9,574 nucleotides of DNA from CAZFHZ01 sp964519015 (lineage in GTDB: Bacteria > Blakebacterota > Blakebacteria > Blakebacterales > CAYUVJ01), in the NCBI GenBank assembly GCA_964519015.1, contig CAZFHZ010000117.1, positions 1 through 9,574 of the forward strand. Reading direction: 5' to 3'. Every line of letters starts with the position of its first letter. The first letter of the stretch is position 1. Under the pieces are notes generated by a model, which saw only the letters and a program-made list of their open reading frames with translations, was not told the origin of the DNA and ran no database searches. The position numbers and the translations under genes are program-made. Of this stretch, positions 1 through 6,681 are shown one piece after another.

Positions 1-17
1 AGGGAAGGGAGGCGACC
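1..17 (+). promoter_or_regulatory. Leader of PadR1: ribosome binding site and possible operator tail
   Basis: GGGAGG at 7-12 is a good Shine-Dalgarno sequence five bases before the ATG at 18 and fixes that start. The window opens with AGGGAA (1-6), which matches the last six bases of the AC(G/A)TTGTAGGGAA repeat found twice before PadR3. Both leaders then continue through a GGAGGCGAC-like ribosome binding site. That AGGGAA here is the end of the same operator is inferred; the rest lies outside the window. Confidence 0.6.
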
Positions 18-362
18 ATGAACCGACCGCCGGGTGATCTCGAGAAACTGATCCTTTTCGCGCTGCTGCATCTGGGCGAGGAGGCCTATGGGGCGTCCAT
101 CCAGCGCGAGATCGTCGCCCGGACCGGACGCGAGGTGGCCGTGGGGGCGCTCTATACCGGGCTCCAGCGACTGGAACGAAGGGGCTGGATCCGCGGCCGG
201 ATGGGGGAGCCGACCCCTGAGCGGGGAGGGCGGCGCAAGAAGCACTACAAGCTCCAGCCGACCGGAGCCCGGGCCCTGGCCGAGGCCTACGAGACCCTGC
301 GCCGGATGGCGGCCGGCACCGAGGCCCGTCTCGGCGCTGACGTGGAGCCGGCTGATGTTTGA
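18..362 (+). CDS. PadR-family winged-helix transcriptional regulator (PadR1)
   Basis: This 114-aa protein is a PadR-type DNA-binding regulator that probably represses its own operon as a dimer. Helix 1 is at about residues 7-20, helix 2 at 24-37 and the recognition helix at 43-55 (GALYTGLQRLERRGW). A basic wing follows at 60-79 (GGRRKKHYKLQPTG), then one C-terminal helix at 82-104 for dimerisation. The short C-terminus places it in the small PadR subfamily 1. The LGE.AYG, RTGR.V..GALYT, GGR and RRM.AG motifs are shared with PadR3 of this window (roughly 40% identity by eye). PadR2 is clearly a different subtype. The ATG at 18 has a good ribosome binding site. The stop overlaps the start of permease 1 by 8 bp (ATGTTTGA), so the two genes are surely one operon and translationally coupled. 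The inducing ligand is unknown. The family call is firm; autorepression is inferred from family behaviour. Confidence 0.9.
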   Translation: MNRPPGDLEKLILFALLHLGEEAYGASIQREIVARTGREVAVGALYTGLQRLERRGWIRGRMGEPTPERGGRRKKHYKLQPTGARALAEAYETLRRMAAGTEARLGADVEPADV

Positions 363-3087
363 GCGACGGACCGGGCGACCCGGGGCGGCCCCCCGGCTGG
401 GCCGGCTCCTGCTCCGGCTCCGCTTCCACGGGGAACTGGGTGAGATCGTGACCGGTGACCTGCTGGAGGGATACCACCGGATCGCGGTTTCGGAGGCCGG
501 TCCCCGGGCGGCCCGCTCCTGGTTCCGCCGCCAGGTCCTGGCCAGCCTCTGGGCCCGCCCGCCGCAGGAGGTGCGTCGACCGGTGGAGGTTCGGGCCCGC
601 GGGCACACGGACGGGGTCGGACCCCCCCACGGACCGGGGCGCTGGTGGCGACTGCTGACCGACCATCTGCCCCGGGAGACGGGCATCGCCGCACGCGCCC
701 TGGCCCGGAACCCGCTGCTCACCGGGGTGGCCACCCTGACCCTCGCCCTGGGGATCGGGGCCAATGCCATCCTGCTCGACCTCGGCCACGACCTGCTGCT
801 CCAGCCCCTGCCGTTCCGGGATCCCGGCTCGGTGGTGGGCATCTTCCGGCTCACCCCGGAGGTGACCGGTCCCGACCCTCCCATCGAACGCCTGGTCGGC
901 ATCTGGATGGTCCCCTTCGACCTCTACCGGGACTGGCAGGACCTGGGTTCGCCCTTCTCGACCATGGGGGCGATCGCCCCCCGGACGATGACCCTGAGCG
1001 GGGAGGGGGATGCGGTCCGGCTCTCCGGCCTGCGGGCCACGGCCGGGATCTTCCGCACCCTCGAGACCACACCCGCGCTGGGGCGGCTCCTCTCCTCCGC
1101 GGACGATTCGGTCGGCGCCCCGCCGGTCGTGGTGCTCAGCCATGGGACCTGGACGGCCCGCTTCGGCTCCGATCCGGCCGCGGTCGGTCGCACGATCACC
1201 CTGAACGGACTGCCCCGGACCATCGTCGGTATCCTGCCGGCGGATTTCCACTTCCTGGACAGGGACCGGGAGCTCTGGATCAACTTCAGCGATGAGGAGA
1301 AGACCGAGGTCTATCGGGCCGGCGGCTATCTGGACGTGCTCGGCCGGTTGAAGCCCGGTTTCACCATCGCGACCGCCCAGGCCGAGATGGAGAGGGTGGC
1401 CCGTCGGATCGCTGAGGTGCATCCGGAGGAATCCAAAGATGGGATCCGTCTGGTCCCGGCCCTGGATATGGCCACCGCCGAGGTCCGACAGAGCCTCTTC
1501 CTCTTCCTGGGTGCGGCGGCCATGGTGCTGCTCATAGCCGGAGCCAACCTCACGGGTCTGCTGCTGGTCCGGGCGTTCGAGCGGAGGCAGGAGATGGCGG
1601 TCCGGACGGCGCTGGGTGCCTCCCGCTCCCGGCTATTCGAACTTGCCCTGCTCGAAAGTGTACTGTTCGCCCTCCCGGGCGGGCTGCTGGGCGCCCTGCT
1701 GGCCCTGGTGGGACTCCGTCCGTTCATCTGGCTCTTCCCATCCGGCCTCCCCCGGGTGGCTGAGATCCAGCCGGGGGGTGGGACCGTCCTGCTGGCCCTT
1801 GTCCTCTCGGTAGTGGTCGGTCTGCTCATCGGTCTGGTCCCGGCGCTGCGTCTGGCCCGCGGATCCACCTCCGGCGGGCTCCACCGGGTGGGGATGACGC
1901 AGACCGGGAGCCGGGGGCACCTCCGATCCCAGGCCGTTCTGGTGGTGGTGCAGATCGCCCTGGCCTTCGGGCTCCTCTCGGGCGCCGGGCTCTTCTACCG
2001 GAGCTACCAACGGCTCGTCCAGGTCGATAAAGGATTCAATCCGGAGAACCTGCTCACCATGACGGTGATGCTCCCGGAACCCTACCGGGAGGCTCCGGAG
2101 ACCACCTGGCGTTTCTTCGAGGATCTCCGGACCGACCTTGAGGCCCTGCCCGGGGTCACCGCGGTGACCGCCATCGAGCAGGTACCCATCCTGGACGGCC
2201 TCTCCTTCCCTCCGGTCTGGGTCGAGACGGCCGGCGGTATCGAGAAGACCTCGGTCCATCGCAGCATGGTCCAGCGGGACTACTTCGCGGTCATGGATAT
2301 CCCGATCCTGCAGGGACGGGGATTCACCGTGGAGGACCGGTACGGTGCCCCCCCGGTGGTGGTCGTCAACCGCCGGTTCGCCGAGCGGTTCTGGCCCCAG
2401 ACCGAGGCCGTCGGCCGGCGTATCAACACCGGCACCGAGCAGGAGCCCTACTGGCAGCAGGTGGTCGGGGTGGTGGGGGATGTCTTCTATCGGCCGGACT
2501 GGGAGTTCGAGGAGTACTATGAATCGATCGACCAGGCTCCTTCCTGGTACCTCTCGATGCTGGTCCGGACGGGGGTGCCACCGGCAGCACTGACCGGTCC
2601 GGTACGCGAGGTCCTGAGAGTGAAGGATCCCGATATCCCGGCCACCATCGGAGGCTATGAGGACCGGATCCGGCAGAGCGTGGTCTACTCCACGCCCAGG
2701 GGCATGCTCTACCTGATGGGGGTTCTCGGGGGGATCGCGGTCCTGCTCGCCGTCACGGGCATCTATGGAACGTTGGCCTTCATCGTGGTCAGGAACCGCC
2801 GGGAGATCGGCATCCGCGTCGCGCTCGGGGCATCGAGCGTGGATGTGATGCGGGAGGTGGTCCGGCGCGGCCTGTGGCTGGCCGGGTCCGGGCTGGGGTG
2901 CGGGCTGGTCATCACGCTGGCCGCCGGCCGGGTGGTGGAATCCCAACTCTTCCAGGTCCGGGCCACCGACCCGGGCAATCTCGGGATGATGACGCTGGCG
3001 GTCGTGCTGGCGACCCTGGCGGCCTCCCTCGGGCCGGCCTGGAAGGCGCTGCGGATCGATCCGGCCCGGACGCTCCGGCAGGATTGA
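355..3087 (+). CDS. ADOP-type MacB/FtsX-like orphan permease, prefix-2 type (permease 1)
   Basis: This is a 910-aa inner-membrane protein made of two tandem MacB-like halves. The start is taken at ATG 355 (MFERRTGRPG), seven bases after GGAG and overlapping the PadR1 stop; the frame stays open further upstream only as a shadow of PadR1. An N-terminal prefix (residues 1-75) carries GDLLEGY at 34-40, the hallmark of permease prefix domain 2. TM1 lies near 119-143 (LTLALGIGAN), the first periplasmic core domain near 145-375, and TM2, TM3 and TM4 near 380-404, 430-455 and 477-500. TM5 is near 524-547, the second core domain near 550-775, and TM6-8 near 784-812, 837-860 and 876-898. Both cytoplasmic coupling motifs are present: RRQEMAVRTALGAS (410-423) and NRREIGIRVALGAS (814-827). 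The C-terminus (RIDPARTLRQD) is intact. No ATPase domain or gene is nearby. Substrate is unknown; export or envelope signalling is possible. TM1 and TM2 depart from the family pattern (GANAILLD in place of GANTAIF; LLIAGANLTGLLL in place of LLIACANVANLLL). Confidence 0.92.
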   Translation: MFERRTGRPGAAPRLGRLLLRLRFHGELGEIVTGDLLEGYHRIAVSEAGPRAARSWFRRQVLASLWARPPQEVRRPVEVRARGHTDGVGPPHGPGRWWRLLTDHLPRETGIAARALARNPLLTGVATLTLALGIGANAILLDLGHDLLLQPLPFRDPGSVVGIFRLTPEVTGPDPPIERLVGIWMVPFDLYRDWQDLGSPFSTMGAIAPRTMTLSGEGDAVRLSGLRATAGIFRTLETTPALGRLLSSADDSVGAPPVVVLSHGTWTARFGSDPAAVGRTITLNGLPRTIVGILPADFHFLDRDRELWINFSDEEKTEVYRAGGYLDVLGRLKPGFTIATAQAEMERVARRIAEVHPEESKDGIRLVPALDMATAEVRQSLFLFLGAAAMVLLIAGANLTGLLLVRAFERRQEMAVRTALGASRSRLFELALLESVLFALPGGLLGALLALVGLRPFIWLFPSGLPRVAEIQPGGGTVLLALVLSVVVGLLIGLVPALRLARGSTSGGLHRVGMTQTGSRGHLRSQAVLVVVQIALAFGLLSGAGLFYRSYQRLVQVDKGFNPENLLTMTVMLPEPYREAPETTWRFFEDLRTDLEALPGVTAVTAIEQVPILDGLSFPPVWVETAGGIEKTSVHRSMVQRDYFAVMDIPILQGRGFTVEDRYGAPPVVVVNRRFAERFWPQTEAVGRRINTGTEQEPYWQQVVGVVGDVFYRPDWEFEEYYESIDQAPSWYLSMLVRTGVPPAALTGPVREVLRVKDPDIPATIGGYEDRIRQSVVYSTPRGMLYLMGVLGGIAVLLAVTGIYGTLAFIVVRNRREIGIRVALGASSVDVMREVVRRGLWLAGSGLGCGLVITLAAGRVVESQLFQVRATDPGNLGMMTLAVVLATLAASLGPAWKALRIDPARTLRQD

Positions 3088-3120
3088 GCCGAAGGGATCC
3101 CGTAGACGCCGGATCGGGAC

Positions 3121-5805
3121 TCACTCCCTGTGCAGTGCCTCGATCGGATCGATGGTCGAGGCGGTGTGAGCGGGACGCCACGTCGCGATGAGCGCGACCG
3201 CCAGGAAGAGCAGACCCACCAGACCGTAGGTCACCGGATCGTCCGGTCGGACCCCGATCAGCATGCTGGCCAGAGAGCGGGAGGTGAGCCAGGCCAGACC
3301 GAGGCCGAGGGCCGTCCCGGTGATGACCAGCTTGAGGCCGTCACCGATGATGAGGCGCAGGACCTGGGACCGCCGCGCCCCCAGCGACATCCGGATCCCG
3401 ATCTCGCGGACGCGGCGGGAGACGTCGTAGGCGATCACTCCGTAGAGACCGGTGGTGCCGAGAACGAGCGAGAAGAGCCCCAGGCCGGTGAGCAGGCCGG
3501 CCAGCAGGCGGGGGAGGAAGAGCATCAGTTCCAGGTGCTGGTGCACTGTGGCCAGGTCCAGGAGCGGCACGTGCCGGTCGACCTCGCGGATCGCTTCACG
3601 CACTGGCTGGAGCAGGGTCCGTCCGTCACGGCTCGAGCGGACGACGAGGAACCCGATCACCGGGGTCTCCCCCCTCTCCGGGAAGTAGATATATGGGCGC
3701 AGTCGTTCCCCGAGCGACCGGTAGCGGCCGTCCTTGGCGATACCGACGATCGGCCGGGGAGGTTCGTCGGCGCCCCCCACCCGCACGAACTGTCCGAGCG
3801 CATCGCCATCGGGCCAGCAGGTACGGGCGAAGGTCTCGTTGACGATCACGACCGGTTCCCCCAATCCCTGGTCGAACGAGGTGAAGGACCGCCCCGACAC
3901 GATCGGGATACCCATCGTCTCGAAATATCCGGCGCTGACACGTGAGAAGTCGACGCTGAGACCGTCCTCATCGATCTCGATCTGCGAAGTCTGCGGGCGG
4001 ATGTTGGTTGTTGAGATGCCGTACCCGAGCGGCATCCGGTCGGTCAGGGCGGCCGATTCCACCCCGGGGAGTCCCGAGACACGGTCGACCAGCCGCTGGA
4101 AGAAGCTGTGCCCCTCTTCGCCGGAGAGTCCGCTCTCGTAGAGGATGAAGGTGGCCACCACCCCCTGGCGCAGGTCGAATCCGGTATCCACCCGGCTGGC
4201 TCGGGTCAGGGAGCGCAGGAAGAGACCCGCGAAGACCATCAGGAGGGCGGAGACCGCCACCTGGGCGACGACCAGGGAACTCCTCAGGCTCACCCGGCGC
4301 AGGCGCCGGGTGAGGGACCCGTACTCGTCCCGCAGTGCCGACATCAGCTGCGGACGGGTCGCCTGACGGGCCGGGATGAGACCGAAGATGATGCCGGTCA
4401 CCAGAGAGAGGGTGAAGGCGAACAGCAGGACCCGGACATCCAGGCCCAGGTCGATGGTGATATGGATCGGGATCGGTGGCTGTACGGCGACCAGGAGCTG
4501 CAGCAGGGTCTGGGCGAGCAGCAGCCCCACCGCACCTCCCAGCAGCGCCAGCAGGACACTCTCGGTGAGCAGCTGCCGGATCAGGCGGAACCTTCCCGAG
4601 CCCAGGGCCAGCCGGATGCCGATCTCCCGGCGGCGCGCGAGGGAACGGGCCAGGAGCAGGCTGGCCAGGTTAGTACAGGCGATCAGGAGCACCAGCCCCA
4701 TCATCACCATCAGGAAGAAAGTGAAACCCGTGATGACCCCATCGAGCTGCGGATGGAGGCTGATGGAATTCGAAGGCACGAGCAGGAACCGGCAGCCGGT
4801 GTTCGAGTCGGGGTGCTCCTGCTCGAGACGGGCGGCCACGACCTCGAGGGCGGCGCGGGCCTCATCGGGGGCGACCCCTTCCCGGAGTCGGGCCTTGATC
4901 CAGTTGATCCGTTCCCCGCGACTGGAGAGTTCGGAGCCGCGCCGGTTGATAAGGGAGCGCAGGGTGATCGGATACCAGATCTGCGCCTCCATGGGGAAGA
5001 GCCCGTTGAAGCCCTGGGGGGCGACCCCGATGATGCTGAAGTCCTGCCCGGTGATCGTGATCGTCCGGCCGATGATGCCGGGATCGCCACCGAAGCGGCC
5101 CGTCCAGAGCCGGTGACTGATCACGACCGTGGGGACGGCTCCGGTCACCCCGTCGATGGCGGGATCGAAGCCGCGACCGAGCACCGGCCGGATCCCCACC
5201 ACCTCGAAGTAGTTCGCGCTGACCACCTCACCGAACAGGTACTCGTTGCCGTCGGGACTCTCGAGGATCGGCATGGTGGTGTTGTAGATGATCACGGCAT
5301 CGAAGACCTCGGTCGTCTGCGCCTGCAGATCCATGAAATCGGCGTAGGAGGAGGGGCCGTAATCGAGATCGTCGGAATGCCCGTCGTGGGTGTAGATCTC
5401 GACGAACCGGTCGATCTCCTCGAGCGGGGCCCGTCGCAGGAAGATGGCGTTGTAGATGCCGAAGATAGCGGTGTTCGCTCCGATCCCAAGAGCCAGGGAG
5501 AAGATGGCGATGAGGGCGAAGCCGGGGCTGCCGCGCAGGGTCCGGGCCGCATAACGGAGATCCTGTCCGAAGGTGTCGAGACCGGTCCCGAGCCGGACCT
5601 CCCGGACCCTCTCCTTGACCTGCTCCACTCCGCCGAGTTCGATCTGCGCCTCGCGGGTGGCCGCCTCCCGGGACAGTCCCTGCTGCATCTTCTTCAGGAT
5701 CAGGGATTCCAGGTAGTGCTGGAGTTCCTCATCCAGCTCCCGGGCCAGTTCCTCTTTGTGGAAGAGGGATCGCAGCGTGCTGCGGATTCGTGCCCGGATC
5801 GACAT
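3121..5805 (-). CDS. ADOP-type MacB/FtsX-like orphan permease, prefix-1 type (permease 2)
   Basis: This 894-aa inner-membrane permease has the duplicated MacB-like layout. The cytoplasmic N-terminus (about residues 1-75) is a charged helical prefix with ARELDEELQHYLE (21-33), GLSREAATREAQIELGG (43-59) and a further helix, matching permease prefix domain 1. TM1 is near 95-117 (SLALGIGANTAIF), the first periplasmic core domain near 118-355, and TM2-4 near 361-385, 415-440 and 457-479. TM5 is near 508-531, the second core domain near 535-757, and TM6-8 near 762-795, 820-845 and 858-876. Coupling motifs are RRREIGIRLALGSG (391-404) and RRVREIGIRMSLGA (797-810). The C-terminus (TIDPIEALHRE) is complete. 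The ATG follows AGGAGG by five bases, and that Shine-Dalgarno starts directly after the PadR2 stop. It is cotranscribed with PadR2 and converges on permease 1. Each periplasmic core domain has one cysteine (C338, C663), unlike the other two permeases. No ATPase is encoded nearby and the substrate is unknown. Confidence 0.92.
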   Translation of the reverse strand: MSIRARIRSTLRSLFHKEELARELDEELQHYLESLILKKMQQGLSREAATREAQIELGGVEQVKERVREVRLGTGLDTFGQDLRYAARTLRGSPGFALIAIFSLALGIGANTAIFGIYNAIFLRRAPLEEIDRFVEIYTHDGHSDDLDYGPSSYADFMDLQAQTTEVFDAVIIYNTTMPILESPDGNEYLFGEVVSANYFEVVGIRPVLGRGFDPAIDGVTGAVPTVVISHRLWTGRFGGDPGIIGRTITITGQDFSIIGVAPQGFNGLFPMEAQIWYPITLRSLINRRGSELSSRGERINWIKARLREGVAPDEARAALEVVAARLEQEHPDSNTGCRFLLVPSNSISLHPQLDGVITGFTFFLMVMMGLVLLIACTNLASLLLARSLARRREIGIRLALGSGRFRLIRQLLTESVLLALLGGAVGLLLAQTLLQLLVAVQPPIPIHITIDLGLDVRVLLFAFTLSLVTGIIFGLIPARQATRPQLMSALRDEYGSLTRRLRRVSLRSSLVVAQVAVSALLMVFAGLFLRSLTRASRVDTGFDLRQGVVATFILYESGLSGEEGHSFFQRLVDRVSGLPGVESAALTDRMPLGYGISTTNIRPQTSQIEIDEDGLSVDFSRVSAGYFETMGIPIVSGRSFTSFDQGLGEPVVIVNETFARTCWPDGDALGQFVRVGGADEPPRPIVGIAKDGRYRSLGERLRPYIYFPERGETPVIGFLVVRSSRDGRTLLQPVREAIREVDRHVPLLDLATVHQHLELMLFLPRLLAGLLTGLGLFSLVLGTTGLYGVIAYDVSRRVREIGIRMSLGARRSQVLRLIIGDGLKLVITGTALGLGLAWLTSRSLASMLIGVRPDDPVTYGLVGLLFLAVALIATWRPAHTASTIDPIEALHRE

Positions 5806-5819
5806 CGCCCCCTCCTCTA
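5806..5819 (-). promoter_or_regulatory. PadR2 stop / permease 2 ribosome binding site junction
   Basis: Read on the minus strand, the junction is TAG-AGGAGG-GGGCG-ATG: the PadR2 stop, a consensus Shine-Dalgarno (5816 down to 5811), a five-base spacer and the permease 2 start. This sets the ATG at 5805 and implies that permease 2 is translated efficiently from the PadR2 transcript by reinitiation or fresh loading, rather than by stop-start overlap as in the other two cassettes. Confidence 0.85.
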
Positions 5820-6149
5820 CACGGCCTCAAGGACCTTGGTGACCGCCAGGACAGCCCGAGCCCAGTTCTCCCGCTCGACGGCCAGCTGTCGCCGGCCCTC
5901 CGCGGTGATCCGGTAGTACTTGGCCCGGCGCCGGTTCTCCGTTTCCCCCCAGGCACCATCGATCCAGCCCTCCTGCTCGAGCCGGTGCAGGGTGGGGAAG
6001 AGGGAGCCCGGCCGGACCTGGAAGGCCCCTCCGGTGATCTGTTCGATCCGCTGCATGATACCGAAACCGTGCACCGGATCGAGGGTCACGGTCTTGAGGA
6101 TGAGCATGCTGAGCGTTCCCCTCAGGAGATCTGCTCTCTGATCGGACAC
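5817..6149 (-). CDS. PadR-family regulator, classical acidobacterial subtype (PadR2)
   Basis: This 110-aa winged-helix regulator has the features of the acidobacterial PadR family that accompanies ADOP permeases. Helix 1 is LLRGTLSMLILKTV (8-21), helix 2 is GFGIMQRIEQIT (28-39) and the recognition helix lies within PGSLFPTLHRLEQEGWI (47-63). The wing is WGETENRRRAKYYRIT (67-82). One C-terminal helix (83-108) contains the ERENWARA motif. The start is GTG at 6149, supported by AGGAGGGG four bases upstream on the minus strand; no better ATG lies nearby. It opens the operon with permease 2 and diverges from PadR3. Two identical-arm palindromes lie immediately upstream, the nearer one overlapping the first base of the Shine-Dalgarno, so autorepression at or near the start of transcription is likely. 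The family call is firm; the operator assignment is inferred. Confidence 0.92.
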   Translation of the reverse strand: MSDQRADLLRGTLSMLILKTVTLDPVHGFGIMQRIEQITGGAFQVRPGSLFPTLHRLEQEGWIDGAWGETENRRRAKYYRITAEGRRQLAVERENWARAVLAVTKVLEAV

Positions 6150-6151
6150 GA

Positions 6152-6159
6152 CCCCTCCT
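6152..6159 (-). promoter_or_regulatory. Ribosome binding site of PadR2 (GTG start)
   Basis: On the minus strand AGGAGGGG is followed by TC and GTG, giving a strong Shine-Dalgarno that supports the GTG start at 6149. Its first A is the last base of the TATCGG-N3-CCGATA palindrome at 6159-6173, so a protein bound there would touch the ribosome binding site region. Confidence 0.75.
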
Positions 6160-6173
6160 ATCGGTTGCCGATA
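6159..6173. promoter_or_regulatory. Perfect palindrome TATCGG-TTG-CCGATA, probable PadR2 operator (proximal)
   Basis: The six-base arms TATCGG and CCGATA are exact reverse complements around a three-base spacer. The site lies in the PadR2 leader and its edge is shared with the Shine-Dalgarno. A second copy with identical arms sits 23 bp further upstream. Small PadR proteins bind such dyads as dimers and often control their own promoter, so PadR2 is the natural candidate binder. The pairing is seen in the sequence; the binder is inferred. Confidence 0.7.
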
Positions 6174-6181
6174 TGGACTCT

Positions 6182-6196
6182 TATCGGTATCCGATA
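6182..6196. promoter_or_regulatory. Perfect palindrome TATCGG-TAT-CCGATA, probable PadR2 operator (distal)
   Basis: This repeats the 6159-6173 site, with identical arms and a different three-base spacer. The centres (6166 and 6189) are 23 bp apart, close to two helical turns, which would put two dimers on nearly the same face of the DNA. It lies where the PadR2 promoter is expected, though no convincing -35/-10 pair could be identified on that strand. Confidence 0.7.
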
Positions 6197-6245
6197 CGAG
6201 AGCGGGCGCCCCGTTGTTTCACCCCGGGGATGAAAAAGGGAAGGG

Positions 6246-6276
6246 TTGTTCCGGGCGGTCGTGCCATCTTTATCAT
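6246..6276 (+). promoter_or_regulatory. Possible promoter of the PadR3-permease 3 operon
   Basis: TATCAT (6271-6276) matches five of six bases of a sigma-70 -10 box. TTGTTC (6246-6251) is a poor -35 candidate at a long 19-bp spacing. If real, transcription would start near 6282-6284, inside the first AC(G/A)TTGTAGGGAA repeat, which suits repression. The call is weak because the -35 match is poor and the host's promoter consensus is unknown. Confidence 0.3.
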
Positions 6277-6277
6277 G

Positions 6278-6290
6278 ACGTTGTAGGGAA
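6278..6290 (+). promoter_or_regulatory. Direct repeat ACGTTGTAGGGAA, copy 1: probable PadR3 operator element
   Basis: This 13-bp element matches the copy at 6322-6334 at 12 of 13 positions, 44 bp (about four helical turns) upstream of it. It starts one base after the possible -10 box TATCAT. Position and repetition suggest a regulator binding site; PadR3 is the likely binder by autoregulation, but this is inferred. Confidence 0.5.
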
Positions 6291-6321
6291 TTATGCAACC
6301 CGCTCTCGGCTGCCCGCGTAC

Positions 6322-6334
6322 ACATTGTAGGGAA
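6322..6334 (+). promoter_or_regulatory. Direct repeat ACATTGTAGGGAA, copy 2, beside the PadR3 ribosome binding site
   Basis: This second copy of the 13-bp element differs from copy 1 only at its third base. It ends three bases before the AAGGAGG Shine-Dalgarno (6338-6344) of PadR3. It also sits within short dyads TACA-N3-TGTA (6319-6329) and TTGT-N7-ACAA (6325-6339), so it may be half of a two-fold site. Confidence 0.5.
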
Positions 6335-6337
6335 AAC

Positions 6338-6344
6338 AAGGAGG
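6338..6344 (+). promoter_or_regulatory. Ribosome binding site of PadR3
   Basis: AAGGAGG is a near-perfect Shine-Dalgarno four bases before the ATG at 6349. It sets the start of PadR3. Confidence 0.85.
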
Positions 6345-6348
6345 CGAC

Positions 6349-6681
6349 ATGGGCAGCGTCACACCGATCGGTGAGTTCGAGCAGCTCGTCCTGCTGGCCG
6401 TCCTGCGGCTCGGCGAGGGCGCGTACGCGGTGACCGTCGCCGGGGAGATCGAGCTCCGCACCGGCCAATCGGTCTCGCTGGGGGCGGTCTACACCACCTT
6501 GAGCCGGCTCGAGGAGAAGGGCTACCTGACCTCCTGCCGGGGTGATTCCCGGCCGATGCGGGGCGGTCGCCCCCGTCGCTTCTACTCGGTCGAGCCGGCC
6601 GGAGTCGAAGCCCTTCAGGCGGCCATCACCGCGGTCCGGCGCATGTCGGCCGGACTCGATCCGCTCCTGGGGGTGTCATGA
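6349..6681 (+). CDS. PadR-family winged-helix transcriptional regulator (PadR3)
   Basis: This 110-aa PadR-type regulator is of the same subtype as PadR1. Helix 1 is FEQLVLLAVLRLG (10-22), helix 2 is AYAVTVAGEIELRTG (25-39), the recognition helix is in LGAVYTTLSRLEEKGYL (44-60), and the wing contains RGGRPRRFYSVEPAG (71-85). A C-terminal helix (86-102) ends in RRMSAG, as in PadR1. The ATG at 6349 has an excellent ribosome binding site. The stop codon overlaps the permease 3 start as ATGA, a tight translational coupling. Upstream are two direct repeats AC(G/A)TTGTAGGGAA that probably serve as its operator. It diverges from PadR2, whose upstream palindromes are unrelated, so the two regulators probably do not share sites. 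The effector is unknown. Confidence 0.91.
   Translation: MGSVTPIGEFEQLVLLAVLRLGEGAYAVTVAGEIELRTGQSVSLGAVYTTLSRLEEKGYLTSCRGDSRPMRGGRPRRFYSVEPAGVEALQAAITAVRRMSAGLDPLLGVS

Noticed and set aside
88..354. Possible N-terminal extension of permease 1 up to an ATG at 88
   Set aside because: The extension is a shadow of PadR1 with no domain. ATG 355 has GGAG seven bases upstream, overlaps the PadR1 stop, and gives a prefix starting where that of permease 3 starts.
1633..2946. A 437-codon open frame on the minus strand inside permease 1
   Set aside because: Antisense shadow: its translation is His/Asp/Pro/Gly-rich without recognisable motifs, and the plus strand encodes a full conserved permease.
3088..3120. 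Bidirectional terminator in the gap between convergent permeases 1 and 2
   Set aside because: There is a GGGATCCC palindrome (3094-3101) and a weak TCCCG/CGGGA stem, but no T-run on either side and no stable long hairpin; not enough to call an intrinsic terminator.
4108..5916. A long open frame (602 codons) on the plus strand opposite permease 2 and PadR2
   Set aside because: It lies wholly antisense to two well-recognised genes, its translation is low-complexity Gly/Asp/Glu/Arg-rich with no domain, and such frames are expected opposite GC-rich genes.
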